DNA of 64,000 bases from Hymenobacter sp. BT18. Lineage in GTDB: Bacteria; Bacteroidota; Bacteroidia; Cytophagales; Hymenobacteraceae. Where the stretch lies: NCBI RefSeq assembly GCF_012273015.1, contig NZ_CP050954.1, positions 310,001 to 374,000 on the forward strand, in the 5' to 3' direction. The notes under the pieces are model-generated. The model ran no database searches. It saw nothing but the letters and a program-made list of their open reading frames with translations, and was not told the DNA's origin. Shown here piece by piece: positions 44,372 through 52,868 of the stretch. How positions within the stretch are numbered: the first letter of the stretch is position 1; each line of letters begins with the position of its first letter. A program made the position numbers and the translations under genes.

Positions 44372-45511
44372 TTAGTGTACGCTTGGGCTAGTATCGTTCA
44401 GCGGGTACTGAAACTGCACGTCAACTTCCGGTTTACTGGTTTGGGCCGGAGCTTTCGGCACGGAGTTGGGCTGGCCGTTTGAGCTCTGCTGGCCGTTTAC
44501 CTTTTTGTCGCGGCCCAGAATGGAAACCAAAGCCAGCCCCGCGCCTACGGCCAAAGCGGTTTTAAGCACCGGTACTTTGGTGGTTACGGCTTGGGTATAG
44601 TAGCTATTTTCGCGGGTATGCCCGGGGTAGTTGCCGCGCTCTTCCAACGCGCCCATGGGCTGGTCGAGGGCGTTCTGGCTTAGCGGCCGGGGTGGGTAGT
44701 CGGCCTTTTCCTGCTTTACGAAGGCCGTTTCCATAAACTTATCGAGCAGGCGCGGCGTCCACTGCTCCATTTCGATAAAGGCCTTGCCCCCGCCGCCGAC
44801 TACGACGGAACGCTCGAAGGTAGTGGCGCTGTGCAGGATAGCGCGGGCTACGGTTTCGGGAGCGTAGGCGGGCGGGGCGTGTTTGGCCTCGCGCTCCATG
44901 AAGTTCTTGGCATGCACCGGATAGGGCGTATCAATAGCCGCCGGCTGAATCAGAGTTACGGAAATGGGCGCGCCTTCCATCTCCAGTTCCATGCGCAGGC
45001 CATCGGTAAAGCCTTTTACCGCGTGCTTGCTGGCCGAGTAGATGGTTTGCAGAATAGCGGTGATGTCGCTCAGGATACTGCCCACGTTGATGATGGCTCC
45101 GCCTTTGTGCTTGAGGTGGCGGGCCGCTTCCAGGGAGCCATTCACCAAACCCCAGAAGTTCACGTCGAAGAGTTGACGCATATCTTCCTCGGGAATCTGG
45201 TCGAGGCGGCCGTAGATGCTTACGCCAGCATTATTGATCCAAGTGTCGAAGCCACCGAAGCGCTGCTCGGCCTCCTGCACAATGGCCAGGATGTCTTCCC
45301 GACGGCTTACATCGGCCACTACGTAGGCTGCTTCGCCGCCGTGGTCTTCAATTTCTTCAACCAGTTCGCGCAGGGCATTTTCACTGCGGGCGGCCAACAC
45401 CAGCCGTGCGCCTTTTTGCGCCGCCATGCGCGCCGTGACCAGCCCAATGCCCGACGAGGCCCCCGTGATAACGATAACCTGGTCGCGTAGTTTTTTCAGT
45501 TTTGGAGTCAT
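44372..45511 (-). CDS. SDR family oxidoreductase with C-terminal membrane segment
   Basis: 379 residues from the ATG at 45511. The short-chain dehydrogenase domain fills residues 1-260: VIVITGASSGIG (NADP-binding), NNAG near residue 96, and catalytic YSASKHA with upstream Ser in GSILSD. ARSENAL after the third strand favours NADP. The C-terminal 100 residues are an extension with one hydrophobic helix (VLKTALAVGAGLALVSI, near 335) and a polar tail, so the protein may be membrane-tethered. The substrate is unknown. Its GC content and codon use match the neighbours. Confidence 0.9.
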   Translation of the reverse strand: MTPKLKKLRDQVIVITGASSGIGLVTARMAAQKGARLVLAARSENALRELVEEIEDHGGEAAYVVADVSRREDILAIVQEAEQRFGGFDTWINNAGVSIYGRLDQIPEEDMRQLFDVNFWGLVNGSLEAARHLKHKGGAIINVGSILSDITAILQTIYSASKHAVKGFTDGLRMELEMEGAPISVTLIQPAAIDTPYPVHAKNFMEREAKHAPPAYAPETVARAILHSATTFERSVVVGGGGKAFIEMEQWTPRLLDKFMETAFVKQEKADYPPRPLSQNALDQPMGALEERGNYPGHTRENSYYTQAVTTKVPVLKTALAVGAGLALVSILGRDKKVNGQQSSNGQPNSVPKAPAQTSKPEVDVQFQYPLNDTSPSVH

Positions 45512-45689
45512 CAGAAAACAGCTTTTTAGCAATGAATGGGAATAGTTCTGTTTTCTATACGATGCTTACCACGTTCCGGGAGTGTAAAATATGGAGCAGC
45601 CTCTTCGCCTAAGATGTTAGTACCCGCCAAATGCAGCCATCCGCCGAAAAACGGGTATTTTGCGGACACGTTCTTTTTGGTCTTTTTTC

Positions 45690-46475
45690 ATGTTGAAACG
45701 TTTTCTGCCACTGGCCTTCGGGCTGCTGGCTCCTGCCGCCTCGCACGCCTGGGGCGTTGATGGACACCGCGCCGTAGGCCGCATTGCCGAGCGCCACCTC
45801 ACTTCCAAAGCCCGCCAGGCCGTGCAGCGCCTGCTGGGCACGGAAACCCTCACGCTGGTCAGCACCTACCCCGACGAAATTCGCTTCTACCCCGAGTTCA
45901 AGGAAACCGGGCCTTGGCACTACGTCAATACGGCCTCCGGCCTCAACCAGGAGCAGTACCTGACGGAGCTACGCGGGCAGCAGCAGGCCAACGCCTACAA
46001 CGTGCTGTTGGCCAAGCTCAAGGAAGTGAAAGATCCCGCCAAAACGCCCGCCGAGCAAGCCGTGGCGCTGAAGTTTATTGTGCACCTCGTGGGCGACGCC
46101 CACCAGCCCCTGCACGCGGGCCACGCCGAAGACAAAGGCGGTAACGACATCAAGGTGAAATTCCGGGGCAAGGACACCAACCTGCACAGCCTCTGGGACA
46201 GTGGCCTGATTGACTACCAGGGACTCACCTACACCGAAATGAGCCAGGCCTATGACTGCAAGCTGCCCCGGGCTCTTACCCAGGTGTGGGAAAAGGCCAC
46301 CGTGGAGCAGTGGTTCTGGGAGTCGTATCAGGCCAGTGAGCAGATCTACAAGGAAGCGCCCACTGGCACGGATATCGACTATAAGTATTTTCCGGCCCAC
46401 TCCGAGCTGATGAAGGTGCGGATTCAGCAGGCCGGCATCCGGTTGGCCAAGCTGCTGAACGACACCCTAGGCTAG
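45690..46475 (+). CDS. Exported S1/P1-type zinc nuclease family protein
   Basis: 261 residues from the ATG at 45690. The signal peptide ends at SHA, so the mature protein begins AWGVDGHRAVG, where the N-terminal Trp supplies zinc ligands as in P1 nuclease. Further ligand motifs are PDEIR, WHYVN, KFIVHLVGDAHQPLHAG (His, Asp, His) and GGNDIKVKFRG, HSLWDSGLI. The protein degrades single-stranded DNA or RNA, or phosphate monoesters, outside the cytoplasm. An imperfect -7 box lies just upstream (TATTTTG at about 45656). Confidence 0.93.
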   Translation: MLKRFLPLAFGLLAPAASHAWGVDGHRAVGRIAERHLTSKARQAVQRLLGTETLTLVSTYPDEIRFYPEFKETGPWHYVNTASGLNQEQYLTELRGQQQANAYNVLLAKLKEVKDPAKTPAEQAVALKFIVHLVGDAHQPLHAGHAEDKGGNDIKVKFRGKDTNLHSLWDSGLIDYQGLTYTEMSQAYDCKLPRALTQVWEKATVEQWFWESYQASEQIYKEAPTGTDIDYKYFPAHSELMKVRIQQAGIRLAKLLNDTLG

Positions 46476-46499
46476 GCGTGCGTCCGCTCCTTATTTCAC

Positions 46500-46532
46500 A
46501 AACCCCTGGGCTATCCGCAGCTCAGGGGTTTT
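46500..46532. terminator. Hairpin spanning the stop codon of the VOC gene
   Basis: AACCCCTG and CAGGGGTT arms flank a partly paired loop, with T-runs beyond. It lies between the convergent S1/P1 and VOC genes and overlaps the VOC stop codon (46522-46524). Confidence 0.7.
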
Positions 46533-46920
46533 CGTTTATGATACCCTCCACGCGCCACGGTGGATTTTTGCGGTTCTCGCCGGCGTGATACAGCATAAGC
46601 TGGTTTCCATCGGGGTCTTTCAGCCGGGCTTCGCGCCATAGCCACGGCTGGTCGGTGGGTAGTTCCTCGAAGGTGAGGCCGGCGGCCTGCAGCTGTTGCA
46701 CTCGCTCATCCAGGTTGGGGCACTCGAAGTACACCCAGATACCATTGCCCCGGGGCAGCTCTTCCACTTGGTGCAGGGAAAAGGTGGCGTCGCCCTCGGG
46801 GCATTCGAAGCGGGCGTCGCGCGGCAGAGCATCCACGATCAGGCGCAAGCCCAGGCGCTGGTAAAACGCCACGGCAGCGGGCAGATTGCGGGAAGGAACG
46901 GTCAGCTGGTTCAGGTTCAT
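46522..46920 (-). CDS. VOC (glyoxalase/dioxygenase) superfamily protein
   Basis: 132 residues from the ATG at 46920 forming one two-module VOC domain: NQLTVPSRNLPAAVAFYQRLGL at the start, FSLHQVEELPRGNGIWVYFE in the middle, and LKDPDGNQLMLY at the end. Metal-ligand positions appear as Gln/His and Glu in these modules. It could be a lactoylglutathione-lyase-like or bleomycin-resistance-like protein; the substrate is unknown. The long frame extending to 47070 covers the promoter region and is not coding. Confidence 0.85.
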   Translation of the reverse strand: MNLNQLTVPSRNLPAAVAFYQRLGLRLIVDALPRDARFECPEGDATFSLHQVEELPRGNGIWVYFECPNLDERVQQLQAAGLTFEELPTDQPWLWREARLKDPDGNQLMLYHAGENRKNPPWRVEGIINENP

Positions 46921-46986
46921 TGGTGGCGGGCAGGCAGTAGTGGCCCGCTGCGCAGCACGGCGCCGTTTGGGCCCCGCAATTACGCG

Positions 46987-46994
46987 TAGCTTTG
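46987..46994 (+). promoter_or_regulatory. -7 promoter box TAGCTTTG, 4 bases before the rsmE ATG
   Basis: Exact consensus, implying transcription starts at or within a base or two of the ATG at 46999. Confidence 0.6.
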
Positions 46995-46998
46995 CCGT

Positions 46999-47706
46999 AT
47001 GCCGCACACTTTTTTCGCCCCCGACCTTGTCCTGCCTACCTACACGCTGCCCGAAGACGAGAGCAAGCACGCCGTGCGCGTGTTACGCTTAGCCCCGGGC
47101 GACGCCGTGGTGCTGGTAAACGGCCGCGGGGGCGTTTTTCAGGCAGAAGTAGCCGTAGCCGATGCCAAGCGCTGCCAGCTGCGCATCACCGGGGAAGAGC
47201 AGGTGCCGCGCCGTCCCTACCATGTGCACGTAGCTGTGGCTCCCACCAAAAACCTTGACCGCATGGAGTGGCTGGTGGAAAAAGCCACGGAGATAGGCGT
47301 CGATACGCTCACGTTTCTGCGCTGTGCCCGCTCCGAGCGGCGGGAGCTGAAGCTGGAGCGCCTGGAGAAAATTGCCGTTAGCGCCCTCAAGCAGAGCGGG
47401 CAGGCCTGGCTACCGCAACTTTCCGAGCTAACTGACTTTGCCCGCTTTCTGCCCACCGTGGAACCAGCTACCACCTTCATTGCCCACCTCGACGAGGGAG
47501 AACGGATACCGCTGGCTCGCGTGGCAGCCTTCGGCGCCAGCTGCTGCATCCTGATCGGTCCGGAGGGTGACTTTACCCCGCAGGAAATTGCGGCGGCTTT
47601 TGCCCGAGGCATCCGGCCCGTAACCCTGGGCAGCTCGCGTCTGCGCACCGAAACCGCCGCGCTGGCTGCCGTGCACACCGTGCACGTGGCCCGGGAATTA
47701 GTGTAG
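46999..47706 (+). CDS. rsmE: 16S rRNA (uracil(1498)-N3)-methyltransferase
   Basis: Methylates U1498 of 16S rRNA in the assembled 30S subunit. 235 residues: an N-terminal PUA-like domain (about 1-75; HAVRVLRLAPGDAVVLVNGRGG) and a SPOUT knot domain with KNLDRMEWLVEKATEIGVD, LKQSGQAWLPQL, CCILIGPEGDFTPQE and TLGSSRLRTETAALAA, the last carrying the SAM-binding knot. All hallmark motifs are present. Its mRNA is probably leaderless because the promoter box ends 4 bases before the ATG. Confidence 0.96.
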   Translation: MPHTFFAPDLVLPTYTLPEDESKHAVRVLRLAPGDAVVLVNGRGGVFQAEVAVADAKRCQLRITGEEQVPRRPYHVHVAVAPTKNLDRMEWLVEKATEIGVDTLTFLRCARSERRELKLERLEKIAVSALKQSGQAWLPQLSELTDFARFLPTVEPATTFIAHLDEGERIPLARVAAFGASCCILIGPEGDFTPQEIAAAFARGIRPVTLGSSRLRTETAALAAVHTVHVARELV

Positions 47707-47754
47707 CGCAAACTTTGTAATTTACTTGAGCTGCCATCAGGCTTCTCCTTCTCT

Positions 47755-48423
47755 ATGCGTAAGAATCTGCTTTTGTTGCTGTTTCCGTTGCTTTTGTCGC
47801 TCACGGCGGCCGCGCCGGTGGCGCCCAGCTTCCGCATCGCCAAGCTGCACTACGGCGGCGGGGGCGACTGGTACGCCAACAAAACCAGCCTGCCCAACCT
47901 CATCCGCTTCTGCAACCAGACGCTTAAAACCAACATTGCCCCCGATGAGGCTACCGTGGAACTCGACTCGCCGGAGTTGCTCACCTACCCGTTTGTGCAC
48001 ATGACCGGGCACGGCAACGTGGCTTTTACCGACGTGGAAGCGCGTAACCTGCGCCGCTACCTCATGGGCGGCGGCTTCCTGCACATCGACGACAACTACG
48101 GCCTCGACAAGTTTATCCGCCCCGAAATGAAGAAGGTGTTTCCCGAGTTGGAATTCGTGGAGCTGCCTTTCTCCCACCCCATCTACCACCAGAAATTCCA
48201 GTTTCCGCGCGGCCTGCCCAAAGTGCACGAACACGATGGCAAACGGCCCCAAGGGTTTGGCTTACTCTATAAAGGCCGGCTGGTGTGCTTCTACTCCTTC
48301 GAGTGCGACTTGGGCAACGGCTGGGAAGACCTCGGTACTTATCCCGAAGACACACCTGCCATTCACGAAGCCGCGCTAAAGATGGGCGCCAACCTCGTCA
48401 CCTATGCTCTGACGCAGGAATAA
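47755..48423 (+). CDS. DUF4159 domain exported protein
   Basis: 222 residues with a signal peptide (residues 1-20). The DUF4159 domain follows: FRIAKLHYGGGGDWYANKTSLPNLIRF, ELLTYPFVHMTGHGNVAFT, GGGFLHIDDNYGLDKFIRPEM and DLGTYPEDTPAIHEAALKMGANLVTYAL. The glutamine-amidotransferase-like fold of this family usually accompanies MoxR-type AAA+ operons, but here it stands alone behind rsmE (48 bases). Function unknown. Confidence 0.88.
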   Translation: MRKNLLLLLFPLLLSLTAAAPVAPSFRIAKLHYGGGGDWYANKTSLPNLIRFCNQTLKTNIAPDEATVELDSPELLTYPFVHMTGHGNVAFTDVEARNLRRYLMGGGFLHIDDNYGLDKFIRPEMKKVFPELEFVELPFSHPIYHQKFQFPRGLPKVHEHDGKRPQGFGLLYKGRLVCFYSFECDLGNGWEDLGTYPEDTPAIHEAALKMGANLVTYALTQE

Positions 48424-48508
48424 GCCAGTTACCATTGCGCACAGGTGGCCTAAAAAGGCCGCAAGGAAGCAATACCGGCTAGGTAATACACCAAGCCCCA
48501 AGAAGTGA

Positions 48509-48545
48509 AAAGCCCCTGCCGCCCGTGCTGGCGTTAGGGGCTTTC
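48509..48545. terminator. Hairpin terminator between convergent genes
   Basis: AAAGCCCCT and AGGGGCTTT arms flank an 18-base, partly paired GC-rich loop. It serves the DUF4159 and 48619 genes. Confidence 0.65.
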
Positions 48546-48618
48546 TGGCAAAAGAAACGACGTGGTTCTATTCAGGCAGGTTCCTTGCGCGGCTTGCCTG
48601 GCCACGTCACGCATGACC

Positions 48619-49173
48619 TTAAAACCGCCTCTGCAGAATCTCGCTCAGGATAAACGCCTGCCGCACGCTGGCCGGGTTTTGCAGCTGCTCGGCAACAGAG
48701 CCGGGCGTTTGGGCTTGGGCAGCTTGCCGACTCCAGTAATCTTCCTGACCGTGTTGCACAGCCGCCCGGGGCAGCGCGGAGGCCCGGCGGGCAGGGGCGG
48801 CGGGAGCTTCCTGGCTGCGGGCTTTGCGCTTGGGCGCGGGTGTTTCCAGGCTGCGGGCGGTAGGTGGCGTGGCTTCCAAAGAGCGCGCCGGCTTAGCCTT
48901 TTCCTGCGGCAATGCCCGGCCCGCTGGCGTTGTAGCGGTGGAAGCAGTAGGCGCGGCCTTGTTTTCCGTCATCATCTGCTGCAGCAGCTCTTCAAAAGAC
49001 TTTGCCGGGGCTGCTGTAACCACGGGTCGGGGCTTACCCGTGCTGTCGGGCTGAGAAAAGCGGCGTTCCTGCTTTTCCCGGCTGGTAGTGGCGCGGGCTT
49101 TCTGAATCATGCGCCAGATAAACACGCCCAGGGCTACCAGAATCCAGAGGATAGTTTGCAGTTTTTCGGGCAT
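48619..49173 (-). CDS. Single-pass membrane protein with disordered Ala/Pro/Arg-rich region
   Basis: 184 residues. One N-terminal helix (about residues 6-24), a basic Ala/Pro/Arg-rich middle, and a conserved C-terminal block VRQAFILSEILQRRF. The short KSFEELLQQMMTEN motif near residue 58 and the C-terminal block recur in many Bacteroidota proteins of this size, which have no named function. It starts 36 bases beyond the end of the Ada-like gene on the same strand. Confidence 0.8.
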   Translation of the reverse strand: MPEKLQTILWILVALGVFIWRMIQKARATTSREKQERRFSQPDSTGKPRPVVTAAPAKSFEELLQQMMTENKAAPTASTATTPAGRALPQEKAKPARSLEATPPTARSLETPAPKRKARSQEAPAAPARRASALPRAAVQHGQEDYWSRQAAQAQTPGSVAEQLQNPASVRQAFILSEILQRRF

Positions 49174-49208
49174 GGCGTAGCGCAGTTGCAGGTAGAACGG
49201 TGGGTAAG

Positions 49209-50075
49209 CTACGCAACTTGGACGGTTTGTCTAGCAGCCTGGGCCATTTCCCAGCCAATAAGTGCCTTCTTCGTGACGCAGCCCCAGCGGTACTGGCCCA
49301 GCGCCCCTTCTTTCCGAATGACGCGGTGGCAGGGAATAAGGACCGCTACGGGGTTAGCTCCCACCGCCGAGCCCACCGCCTGCAACGCCCGGGGCTGGCC
49401 AATGGCCTGGGCTACGTGCTGGTAGCTGACCACCTGCCCGCTGGGTACGCGCAACAGTGCCTCCCATACCTTCACCTGGAAGTTGGTACCGCGCACGAGC
49501 AAGTGCAGGGGCTGACCCGCCACCGGTGCAAACGCCCGCGCCACCAGCGGGGCCGTCAGCGCCGCATCGGGCTCGAATTCTGCCTGAGGCCAGTTTTTTC
49601 GCATTTCCCGCAAGGCGTTTTCAACGGCATCGGCTTCAGCATCCAGCAAGTGCAGGCCGCATACGCCCCGGCTGGTAGCGGCCAGCAAGGCCGGCCCAAA
49701 GGGCGTAGCGTGCACGCCGTAGCCGATGCGCAGGCCCACGCCACCCGTGCGAAACTCGTGCGGAGTCACGGCTTCCAGGGTCACAAATAAGTCGTGCAGG
49801 CGCGACGGGGCCGAGAGACCGGCTTCTTCCGTAGCTTCGAACAGTGGGGTGGCCTGGGCCAGGCGGGTTTTCAGAAAATCGGCGGTGAGGAACTGCACAA
49901 AGCGCTTGGGGCTGATGCCGGCCCACTCGCTGAACAGCCGCTGAAAGTGAAACGGGCTCAGGTGTACGGCTTCCGCCACTTCATTGAGGCTGGGCTGGCG
50001 CCGGAAGTTTTCTTCCAGGAATTGAATGGCCTGGGCTATGCGCTGATAGTCGGTGGCAGCAGTGGAAACGGACAT
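49209..50075 (-). CDS. AraC-type regulator fused to O6-methylguanine-DNA methyltransferase (Ada-like)
   Basis: 288 residues. An N-terminal AraC-type HTH (residues 10-105: HLSPFHFQRLFSEWAGISPKRF) is followed by a methyltransferase domain ending in GSAVGANPVAVLIPCHRVIR, where the PCHR Cys accepts the alkyl group, and GALGQYRWG. The usual Ada N-terminal zinc/Cys phosphotriester domain is missing, so this is the two-domain form. It repairs alkylated guanine and may regulate its own gene in response to alkylation. It is upstream of 48619 on the same strand. Confidence 0.93.
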   Translation of the reverse strand: MSVSTAATDYQRIAQAIQFLEENFRRQPSLNEVAEAVHLSPFHFQRLFSEWAGISPKRFVQFLTADFLKTRLAQATPLFEATEEAGLSAPSRLHDLFVTLEAVTPHEFRTGGVGLRIGYGVHATPFGPALLAATSRGVCGLHLLDAEADAVENALREMRKNWPQAEFEPDAALTAPLVARAFAPVAGQPLHLLVRGTNFQVKVWEALLRVPSGQVVSYQHVAQAIGQPRALQAVGSAVGANPVAVLIPCHRVIRKEGALGQYRWGCVTKKALIGWEMAQAARQTVQVA

Positions 50076-50172
50076 GGTAGGGAAGCTTAAGTAAGATTAA
50101 AGCTACTGCCCTTGGCCTGAGCCCTCAACCCGATTCTTGCGGAGTTGCGCGCTATATTTTTAAGAAAAACAG

Positions 50173-50264
50173 CGTCCTGCTGAGCGGAGTCGAAGCATCT
50201 CTACCGCTTCGTTGAACGATGCATACGAAGCGGTAGAGATGCTTCGACTCCGCTCAGCAGGACG
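50173..50264. repeat. Perfect 40-bp inverted repeat (palindromic intergenic element)
   Basis: Arms 50173-50212 and 50225-50264 are perfect complements with a 12-base loop. The core GAGCGGAG-T-CGAAG also appears in the 52759 element. It is much longer than a terminator needs and has no T-run. It lies between the Ada-like and acyltransferase genes (both leftward), so it would be transcribed as a very stable stem. Confidence 0.85.
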
Positions 50265-50289
50265 GCTTTGAAAGCTTCAAAAAAACGTT

Positions 50290-50859
50290 CTAGCGTACTC
50301 CTTTCTCCGGGAAGCGGCCTTGCTTGGTGCGGTAGAAGGCTTTGATTTCCTCCAAGTCTTTCTCATAGTCGCCGGTGGGCCAGAAAGCAGGGCCTACGCC
50401 AGCTTCTTTCTTGCCATAGTCGAGGTAGCCGAGCAGGATGGGCACCCCCGCGCCCATGGCCGCGTGGTAGAAGCCCTTACGCCACTTGGGCTGGTAGCTG
50501 CGGGTGCCTTCGGGGGTGATGAGAATTACCAGCTCGTCGCGCTCATTGAAGAGCTGCACCATGCCATCCACGAGGCTGTTGTTCTTGCTCCGGTCGACGG
50601 CCAGGCCGCCCAGGCTGCGCACCAGCGCCCCCAGCACCGGGATGGTGGTCCACTCCTTCTTGATGGTGAGCTTCACGTCCACGTCCATTAGAAAGAACGC
50701 GGCGCGGGCAAACATAAAGTCCCAGTTGCTGGTGTGCGGTGCGGCAATCATCATGCTTTTCTTGATGCCGGGCGGCACATGGGAGCCCAAATGCCAGCCG
50801 GTTATCCAGAACCAGAATTTCGAAAACAGATACCAGAAAGTGGAAGTCTTACGCGCCAT
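50290..50859 (-). CDS. 1-acyl-sn-glycerol-3-phosphate acyltransferase family protein (PlsC-like)
   Basis: 189 residues. The HX4D catalytic motif is HTSNWD near residue 42, followed by the substrate motif PEGTRS near residue 117 and a helical C-terminus. A hydrophobic N-terminal segment (residues 8-20) anchors it to the membrane. It transfers acyl chains to lysophosphatidate or a related lipid. The length is slightly short for PlsC (about 240), typical of the Bacteroidota variant. A -7 box TAGCTTTG lies on the minus strand at 50903-50910. Confidence 0.9.
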   Translation of the reverse strand: MARKTSTFWYLFSKFWFWITGWHLGSHVPPGIKKSMMIAAPHTSNWDFMFARAAFFLMDVDVKLTIKKEWTTIPVLGALVRSLGGLAVDRSKNNSLVDGMVQLFNERDELVILITPEGTRSYQPKWRKGFYHAAMGAGVPILLGYLDYGKKEAGVGPAFWPTGDYEKDLEEIKAFYRTKQGRFPEKGVR

Positions 50860-50902
50860 GCCGAAAATGAGCCGGTAGCCAGGAGGAAGAGCTACGGCGA
50901 AT

Positions 50903-50910
50903 CAAAGCTA
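50903..50910 (-). promoter_or_regulatory. -7 promoter box TAGCTTTG of the acyltransferase gene
   Basis: Exact consensus reading leftward, 43 bases before the ATG at 50859. Confidence 0.55.
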
Positions 50911-50935
50911 GAGAAATTGTACCGGAAGCGCCCAA

Positions 50936-51706
50936 TCAGGCCTCCTCCCGCAACAACTGCCGGAGCGCCGGGGCCTGGCTCAGCGTGTAGCGGTACCCAA
51001 TGTCGAACAGCTCGGGGGCCCGCCGGTAGCTCATGGCCCGAAACTGCGCCAGCGCCGGGGGCTCCAGCAGGAGCTGGCACTGCCGCTTGCTGAGCACGGT
51101 ATTGCCGCCGATGGCCAGGTTCAGGGTGCGCTCAATCAGGCTGGGCAGGGACGTCACCTGGGCCGCGCGATTGGGCGGGTTGCAGTGCACGCCCACTACG
51201 CGCAACTCGGGCCGGGCCAGCAACGGCTCCACGGGCAGGTTGTTGAGCAGGCCCCCATCTACCAGCTGCCGGCCCTGGTACTCTACCGGCCGGTACAGGA
51301 TGGGCACCGCCGACGAGGCCATCAGCGGCGGCACCAACGGTCCTTGGTCGAACCACACCGACGTACCTTCCAGCAGATCGGTGGCCACCAGCGTGACGGG
51401 CAGACGCAGCTGCTCGAAGGTGGCCCCGGCGCCCAGGTGCCGCTCAAACAGCGTGCCCACGGCGGCCATGTGCAGCAGGCCGTAGCGGCTCAGGGCAATG
51501 CGGGTGAGGCGGGTGAGGTTGACTTCTTCCAGCAGCCGTAGAACGTCCCGTGGCGGAACCCCGGCCGCGTAAAACACCGCCGCAATGCCCCCCGACGACA
51601 CCCCCGCCAGTGCCCCGATGGGGAGCTGCAGCTCATCCAGCGCGGCCAGCACACCCAGGTGCGCAATACCCCGGGCGCCCCCGCCGGAAAGTGCCAGTCC
51701 CAGCAT
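50936..51706 (-). CDS. Patatin-like phospholipase family protein
   Basis: 256 residues, a soluble serine lipase of the RssA/YchK size. The catalytic dyad motifs are present: oxyanion SGGGARG (residues 7-13), nucleophile GVSSG (near 37) and the Asp in VDGG (near 160). It hydrolyses acyl chains of phospholipids; RssA-type members are short, like this one. It lies upstream of the acyltransferase on the same strand (76 bases apart), so a lipid-remodelling pair is possible. Confidence 0.9.
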   Translation of the reverse strand: MLGLALSGGGARGIAHLGVLAALDELQLPIGALAGVSSGGIAAVFYAAGVPPRDVLRLLEEVNLTRLTRIALSRYGLLHMAAVGTLFERHLGAGATFEQLRLPVTLVATDLLEGTSVWFDQGPLVPPLMASSAVPILYRPVEYQGRQLVDGGLLNNLPVEPLLARPELRVVGVHCNPPNRAAQVTSLPSLIERTLNLAIGGNTVLSKRQCQLLLEPPALAQFRAMSYRRAPELFDIGYRYTLSQAPALRQLLREEA

Positions 51707-51733
51707 CAGGTAATGGAATGGTGAAAGGTGAAA

Positions 51734-51797
51734 GTGTTTCTCGGGGAGCTAACGTAACGATGCCCAGGCAGGGTTATGTTAGCTCCCCGAGAAACAC
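51734..51797. repeat. Inverted repeat with 25-base arms, between the patatin and MBL genes
   Basis: Arms 51734-51758 and 51773-51797 pair along 25 positions with a single G-T wobble, around a 14-base loop. No T-run. It is the second of three such elements in 2.7 kb, but its sequence differs from the other two. Confidence 0.8.
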
Positions 51798-51868
51798 TCG
51801 GTTGGAAGTACGATTTCTCGGCAGAACCAGCCGTGCGCCGTTCGTCCAACACATGCGGCAAGTGTCCC

Positions 51869-52717
51869 TTACAGCTCCGACAGGGCAAACGTTTCGGCTA
51901 GGCGCACGCCTTTTTCGGTATGCTGCACGGTGCAGCAGGCAGCGGCGGGGTCGTGCTCCAGCAGCAGCACCCAGTTTTCGTCGGCGGCACGGCGCAGCAC
52001 CTGCTCCTTTTCGGCCAGGGTTTGCAGGGGGCGCATGTCGTAGCTCATCACGTAGGGCAGCGGAATGTGGCCCGTGCTGGGCAGCAGATCGGCCATGAAC
52101 GCCAGCGTTCGGCCTTTGTACTCCAGCACCGGCACCATCATCTTCTCGGTGTGGCCATCGGCAAAAATGATTTCCCGGAACATGGAAAGCTCCGCCGGCA
52201 CCCCGGCAGCCGCATCGACAAAGCGCAGATGGCCGCTTTCCTGAATGGGGAGGATGTTTTCGCGCAGAAAGCTGGCTTTTTCGCGCGGGTTGGGCGTCAC
52301 TGCCCAGTCCCAGTGGGCCTGATTGCTCCAGTACGTCGCATTGGGGAAAGCCAGCTCCAACTTGCCATCAGCCTGGCGCACCACCGAGCCCCCGCAGTGG
52401 TCGAAGTGCAGGTGAGTCAGGAAGACGTCGGTGATATCCGAGGACGTGAAGCCGAGTTGGCGCAGGGACTTTTCCAGCGTGTCGTCGCCGTGGAGGTAGA
52501 AATGTCCCCGAAATTTCTCGTCCTGCTTGTCGCCGATGCCATTATCCACCAGCACCAGCCGGCCCGCATCTTCAATCAGCAGGCAGCGCATGGCCCAGGT
52601 ACACATGTTATTGGCATCGGCGGGGTTCAGCTTCTGCCACATGCTTTTGGGCACCACGCCGAACATGGCGCCGCCATCCAGCTTAAACAGTCCGGTATCG
52701 AGGGTATGAACGTGCAT
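51869..52717 (-). CDS. Metallo-beta-lactamase fold hydrolase
   Basis: 282 residues. The zinc-binding motif is THLHFDHCGG near residue 107, and further ligand positions are VFADGHTEKM (Asp/His) and the final His of LLLEHDPA near residue 255. The start MHVHTLDTGLFKLDGGAMFGVVPKSMW matches a Bacteroidota subfamily close to quorum-quenching lactonases (AttM/AiiA-like), but activity cannot be assigned. It faces leftward, followed by the 51734 repeat and the patatin gene. Confidence 0.9.
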   Translation of the reverse strand: MHVHTLDTGLFKLDGGAMFGVVPKSMWQKLNPADANNMCTWAMRCLLIEDAGRLVLVDNGIGDKQDEKFRGHFYLHGDDTLEKSLRQLGFTSSDITDVFLTHLHFDHCGGSVVRQADGKLELAFPNATYWSNQAHWDWAVTPNPREKASFLRENILPIQESGHLRFVDAAAGVPAELSMFREIIFADGHTEKMMVPVLEYKGRTLAFMADLLPSTGHIPLPYVMSYDMRPLQTLAEKEQVLRRAADENWVLLLEHDPAAACCTVQHTEKGVRLAETFALSEL

Positions 52718-52758
52718 GATGAGTAGGTGGGATTGAGAAGGTAAAGGAATAAAAAAAT

Positions 52759-52843
52759 GTCATCCTGAGCGGAGCGAAGGACCTTATCACGTTGCAACGA
52801 TTCGTTCTGGTGTGAAAAGGTCCTTCGCTCCGCTCAGGATGAC
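52759..52843. repeat. Inverted repeat with 27-base arms between accA and the MBL gene
   Basis: Arms 52759-52785 and 52817-52843 are perfect complements with a 31-base loop. The core CCTGAGCGGAGCGAAGGACC is related to the core of the 50173 element. Sequences of the form TCATCCTGAGCGnAG(T)CGAAGGA are widespread intergenic palindromes in several bacterial phyla, so this is probably a REP-like unit. Confidence 0.85.
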
Positions 52844-52868
52844 GGGGTACTGTTCGGCAGCTTGCTTT

